Both the position numbers and the translations under genes were made by a program. From assembly GCA_001189345.1 (NCBI GenBank), contig LFKV01000023.1:1-64000 (forward strand): 64,000 nucleotides of DNA. Direction: 5' to 3'. The notes under the pieces were generated by a model. The model was given only the letters and a program-made list of their open reading frames with translations, did not search any database and was not told the origin of the DNA. Positions within the stretch are counted from its first letter, which is position 1; every line of letters starts with the position of its first letter. The DNA is from Candidatus Paraburkholderia kirkii (GTDB taxonomy: Bacteria > Pseudomonadota > Gammaproteobacteria > Burkholderiales > Burkholderiaceae). Below are positions 60,901-64,000 of the stretch, in pieces.

Positions 60901-61079
60901 GAGCTGCGGCATCCGCTCGGCATCGCGATCGTGGGCGGCCTGATCGTGTCGCAGTTGCTCACGCTGTTCACGACGCCCGTAATCTATCTCGGCTTCGATT
61001 CGCTCGGCCGCAGGCTGCGCGCGCGCGCTTCAGCCGCCACATGCCGAATCCGCCGCGACCGGCGAGCGACGGGCAGTAG
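57968..61079 (+). pseudogene. mdtB: RND efflux pump subunit (MdtB-like), frameshifted
   Basis: An inner-membrane proton/drug antiporter. The N-terminus ([20 protein letters not shown], then [20 protein letters not shown]) and the helix-4 proton-relay region ([18 protein letters not shown]) are in the first frame. That region should read [10 protein letters not shown]; a shift near 59200 follows. The second part has [20 protein letters not shown]; a shift near 59470 leads to the long third part, with [20 protein letters not shown] and [21 protein letters not shown] further shift near 61020 gives the ending [14 protein letters not shown] at 61079. It has twelve helices in all. Confidence 0.88.
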
Positions 61080-61082
61080 ATC

Positions 61083-63951
61083 ATGAACATGTCGCGTCTT
61101 TTCATCGCCCGGCCCGTCGCGACGACACTGCTCGCGATCGGCATCGCGCTCGCGGGCATGTTCGCGTTCGTCAGGCTGCCCATCGCGCCTCTGCCGCAAG
61201 TCGATTTCCCGACGATCTCCGTGCAGGCGTCGCTGCCCGGCGCGAGCCCGGAGACGGTCGCGACGAGCGTCGCGAGCCCGCTCGAGCGGCATCTGAGCAC
61301 CATCGCCGACGTGAGCGAGATGACCTCGATGAGTTCGGTCGGCACGACGCGCATCACCTTGCAGTTCGGCCTGAACCGCGACATCGACGGCGCCGCGCGC
61401 GACGTGCAGGCCGCGATCAACGCCGCGCGCGCCGACCTGCCCACCTCGCTGCGCCAGAACCCGACGTACCACAAGGTCAACTCCGGCCGACGCGCCGATT
61501 CTCGTGCTCGCGCTCTCCTCGCCCACGCGCACCGCGGGCTCGCTCTACGATTCCGCCGCGACCGTGCTGCAGCAGACGCCGCTCGACCACGATCCGCGCG
61601 TCGCTGCACAACACCGAGCTCACGCTCGTGATCGCGGTGGCACTCGTCGTGATGGTCGTGTTCCTGTTCCTGCGCAACTGGCGCGCGACACTGATCCCGA
61701 GTGTCGCCGTGCCGATATCGATCATCGGCACGTTCGCGGCGATGTATCTGCTCGGCTTCTCGCTCGACAATCCTTCGCTGATGGCGCTCACCATCGCGAC
61801 CGGCTTCGTCGTCGACGACGCGATCGTCGTGCTCGAGAACATCACGCGGCATGTGGAAAAGGCGTGCCGCGCATGCAGGCCGCGATACTCGGCGCGCGCG
61901 AAGTCGGCTTCACGGTGCTGTCGATCAGCATCTCGCTCGTCGCCGTGTTCCTGCCCATCCTGCTGATGGGCGGCATCGTCGGGCGACTGTTCCGCGAGTT
62001 CGCGCTGACGCCGTCGCTCGCGATCGGCGTATCGCTCGTCGTCTCGCTGACCGTCACGCCGATGATGTGCTCGCGCCTGCTGCAGGAGCCGCACGACAAG
62101 CGCGAGGAAGGCCGCATCGCGCGCTGGCTCGAGCGCCAGTTCGAGCGCATGCAGGCCGGCTACGCGCGCACGCTCGGCTGGGCGCTCGCGCACCCGCGCA
62201 TGATCATCCTGATCCTCATCGCGACCATCGGCCTCAACATCTATCTGTATGTGATCGTGCCGAAAGGCTTCTTCCCGCAGCAGGACACGGGGCGCATCGT
62301 CGGCGGCATCCAGGCGGACCAGAGCACGTCTCGTTCCAGGCGATGAAGATCAAGTTCGCGGAGATGATGAAGATCGTCGAGGCGGACCCGGCCGTCGACA
62401 GCGTCGCGGGCTTCACGGGCGGACGCTCGACCAACTCGGGTTTCATGTTCATTTCGCTCAAGCCCAAGAGCGAGCGCAAGGTATCCGCCGATCAGGTGAT
62501 CAACCGGCTGCGCAAGCCGCTCGCGGACGTCGCCGGCGCGCGCACCTTCCTGCAGGCCGTGCAGGACATTCGCGTGGGCGGCCGGCAGTCGAACGCACAA
62601 TACCAGTTCACGCTGCTCTCGGACACGACTTCCGACCTGTACAAATGGGGGGGCCGATTCTCACGGACGCGCTGCAGAAGCGCCCCGAGTTCGCCGACGT
62701 GAACTCCGACCAGCAGCAGGGCGGGCTGGAGGCGATGGTCACGTTCGACCGCTCGACCGCCGCGCGCCTGGGCATCAAGCCCGCGCAGATCGACAACACG
62801 CTCTTGACGCCTTCGGCCAGCGCCAGGTCTCGACCATCTACAACCCGCTGTCGCAGTATCACGTGGTAATGGAGCTCGCGCCGAAATACTGGCAGGACCC
62901 GGAGATGCTCAAGCAGATCTACATCAGCACCTCCGGCGGCACGGCGAGCGGCTCGGCCTCGACGCAATCGACCACCACGTCCGGAGCGACGACGACCGCG
63001 TCCACTTCGGCGACCGGCTCGACCGGCGCGGGCTGCTCGTCGACGAGCAGCGCCGACACCTCGGCCGCCCTCGCGCTGGCCGCGGTGAAGAACTCCGCCA
63101 CCAACGCGATCGCGGCAACCGGCAAGAACGGCTCCTCGTCGGGCGCGGCGGTCTCGACGTCGAAGGAGACGATGGTGCCGCTCTCGGCCATCGCAAAGTT
63201 CGGGCCGGGCAACACGCCGCTGTCGGTGAACCACCAGAGCCAGTTCGTCGCCTCGACGATCTCGTTCAACCTACCACCGGGCAAGTCGCTCTCGGACGCG
63301 ACCGCCGCGATCTACGAGACGATGGCCGACATCGGCATGCCGCAGACCATCCACGGCAGCTTCCAGGGCACCGCGCAGGCCTTCCAGCAATCGCTCAACG
63401 ATCAGCCGGTGCTGATTCTCGCGGCGCTGGCAGCCGTCTATATCGTGCTCGGCATCCTGTACGAGAGCTACATCCATCCGATCACGATTCTCTCGACGCT
63501 GCCCTCCGCGGGCATCGGCGCGCTGCTAGCGCTGCTCCTGTTCCGCACGGAGTTCAGCATCATCGCGCTGATCGCGGTGATCCTGCTCATCGGCATCGTG
63601 AAGAAGAACGCGATCATGATGGTGGACTTCGCAATCGAGGCGACGCGCCACGGCGCGCAGACACCGCGGGATGCAATCCGCGAGGCGTGTCTGCTGCGTT
63701 TCCGCCCGATCATGATGACGACCACCGCCGCGCTGCTCGGCGCGCTGCCGCTCGCGTTCGGCACCGGCGAAGGCTCGGAGATGCGCGCGCCGCTCGGCAT
63801 CGCGCTCGTCGGCAGTCTGATCGTGAGTCAGATGCTCACACTCTATACGACACCCGTCGTGTATCTCTATATGGATCGCTTCCGCATCCGCGCGGAAGCA
63901 CGGCGCGCACGCCGTCAGGGCGGCGCGCGGCCCGCGAACGCCGCGGAGTAA
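61083..63951 (+). pseudogene. mdtC: RND efflux pump subunit (MdtC-like), large deletion and frameshifts
   Basis: The partner of MdtB, starting [20 protein letters not shown] three bases after the mdtB stop. The frame shifts near 61483, after PTYHKVN. The text then passes from [11 protein letters not shown] straight to [20 protein letters not shown], so roughly 190-200 residues of the first porter domain are missing. Further shifts lie near 61858 (after NITRHVEK), 62333 (QADQSTS to [14 protein letters not shown]), 62648 and 62812. The C-terminal half is readable from [20 protein letters not shown]. It has an unusually long Ser/Thr/Ala-rich insert (62934-63160) and ends with helices and [20 protein letters not shown]. 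Confidence 0.9.
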
Positions 63952-63960
63952 CCGCACGCG

Positions 63961-63994
63961 AAAAAATGCCGCGGGCGCAAATGCGTCCCGCAGC
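63961..63994 (-). terminator. Intrinsic terminator for a convergent gene beyond the window
   Basis: On the minus strand an interrupted GC-rich stem (TGC-GCGGG-CGCA with TGCG-CCCGC-GCA) is followed by TTTTTT. The T-tract faces away from mdtC, so it most likely ends a minus-strand gene lying to the right. Confidence 0.7.
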
Positions 63995-64000
63995 ACGACG

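Overview
The window looks like a chromosomal segment of a Burkholderiaceae bacterium of the Burkholderia/Paraburkholderia/Caballeronia lineage. The evidence is uniformly high GC with strong G/C third positions and protein families at home there: a Sbp-CysTWA-CysB sulfate locus, a recC-recB-recD operon, a FUSC exporter, MdtABC-type RND efflux, small PXPV and DUF1488 proteins, and IS2-, IS66- and IS630-like elements. No rRNA, tRNA or CRISPR array was seen.

The dominant feature is gene decay. More than half of the recognisable genes are broken by frameshifts, in-frame stops, internal deletions or truncation. Long core genes are untouched: recC-recB-recD (about 9.1 kb), transketolase, a MscS channel, lexA, L-asparaginase and carbonic anhydrase have clean frames. 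Several stops fit G:C to A:T changes at conserved codons (TGG to TGA in gnd and in a cysteine dioxygenase, CAG to TAG in cysA, CGA to TGA in an IS66 gene). Conserved glycines have also become Asp or Glu by a G to A change. This argues for real pseudogenisation, as in early genome erosion of host-restricted Burkholderia-type symbionts, rather than sequencing error alone. Some single-base indels could still be read errors.

Layout. 0-1.1 kb: an Hsp20 remnant cut by a dead IS2-like element. 1.1-14 kb: small genes, mostly broken (BrkB, NCS1 permease, hydrolase, LysR, cupin, DMT transporter, CBS protein, oxygenase), with intact dgkA, can, DUF4142, FmdB and DUF1488 genes. 14.7-18.8 kb: an exopolysaccharide remnant (polymerase, glycoside hydrolase, chain-length protein) ended by an IS630 element. 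18.8-24.7 kb: L-asparaginase, then the sulfate uptake locus on the minus strand with every gene damaged. 25-32 kb: lexA with a clear SOS box, small genes, the tkt-gnd pair (gnd broken) and a broken Tas aldo-keto reductase. 32-36.3 kb: a broken MFS exporter, a dead IS66 element without target duplication, and a truncated DMT transporter. 36.3-49.4 kb: recCBD with arfB downstream, and a FUSC exporter. 49.6-53.7 kb: a candidate sRNA, a Lrp/AsnC regulator, a broken cysteine dioxygenase and a MscS channel. 53.8-56.4 kb: two divergent genes that lost both 5' ends in one deletion, a candidate structured RNA and a broken IclR regulator. 56.7-64 kb: a decayed mdtABC efflux operon.

Taken together, DNA repair, SOS control and central carbon metabolism are kept. 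Sulfate import, cysteine oxidation, exopolysaccharide synthesis, drug efflux and many regulators have been lost. No new protein system was found. The most interesting items are the concerted loss of sulfur genes, the mutation signature, and two non-coding regions with strong RNA structure.
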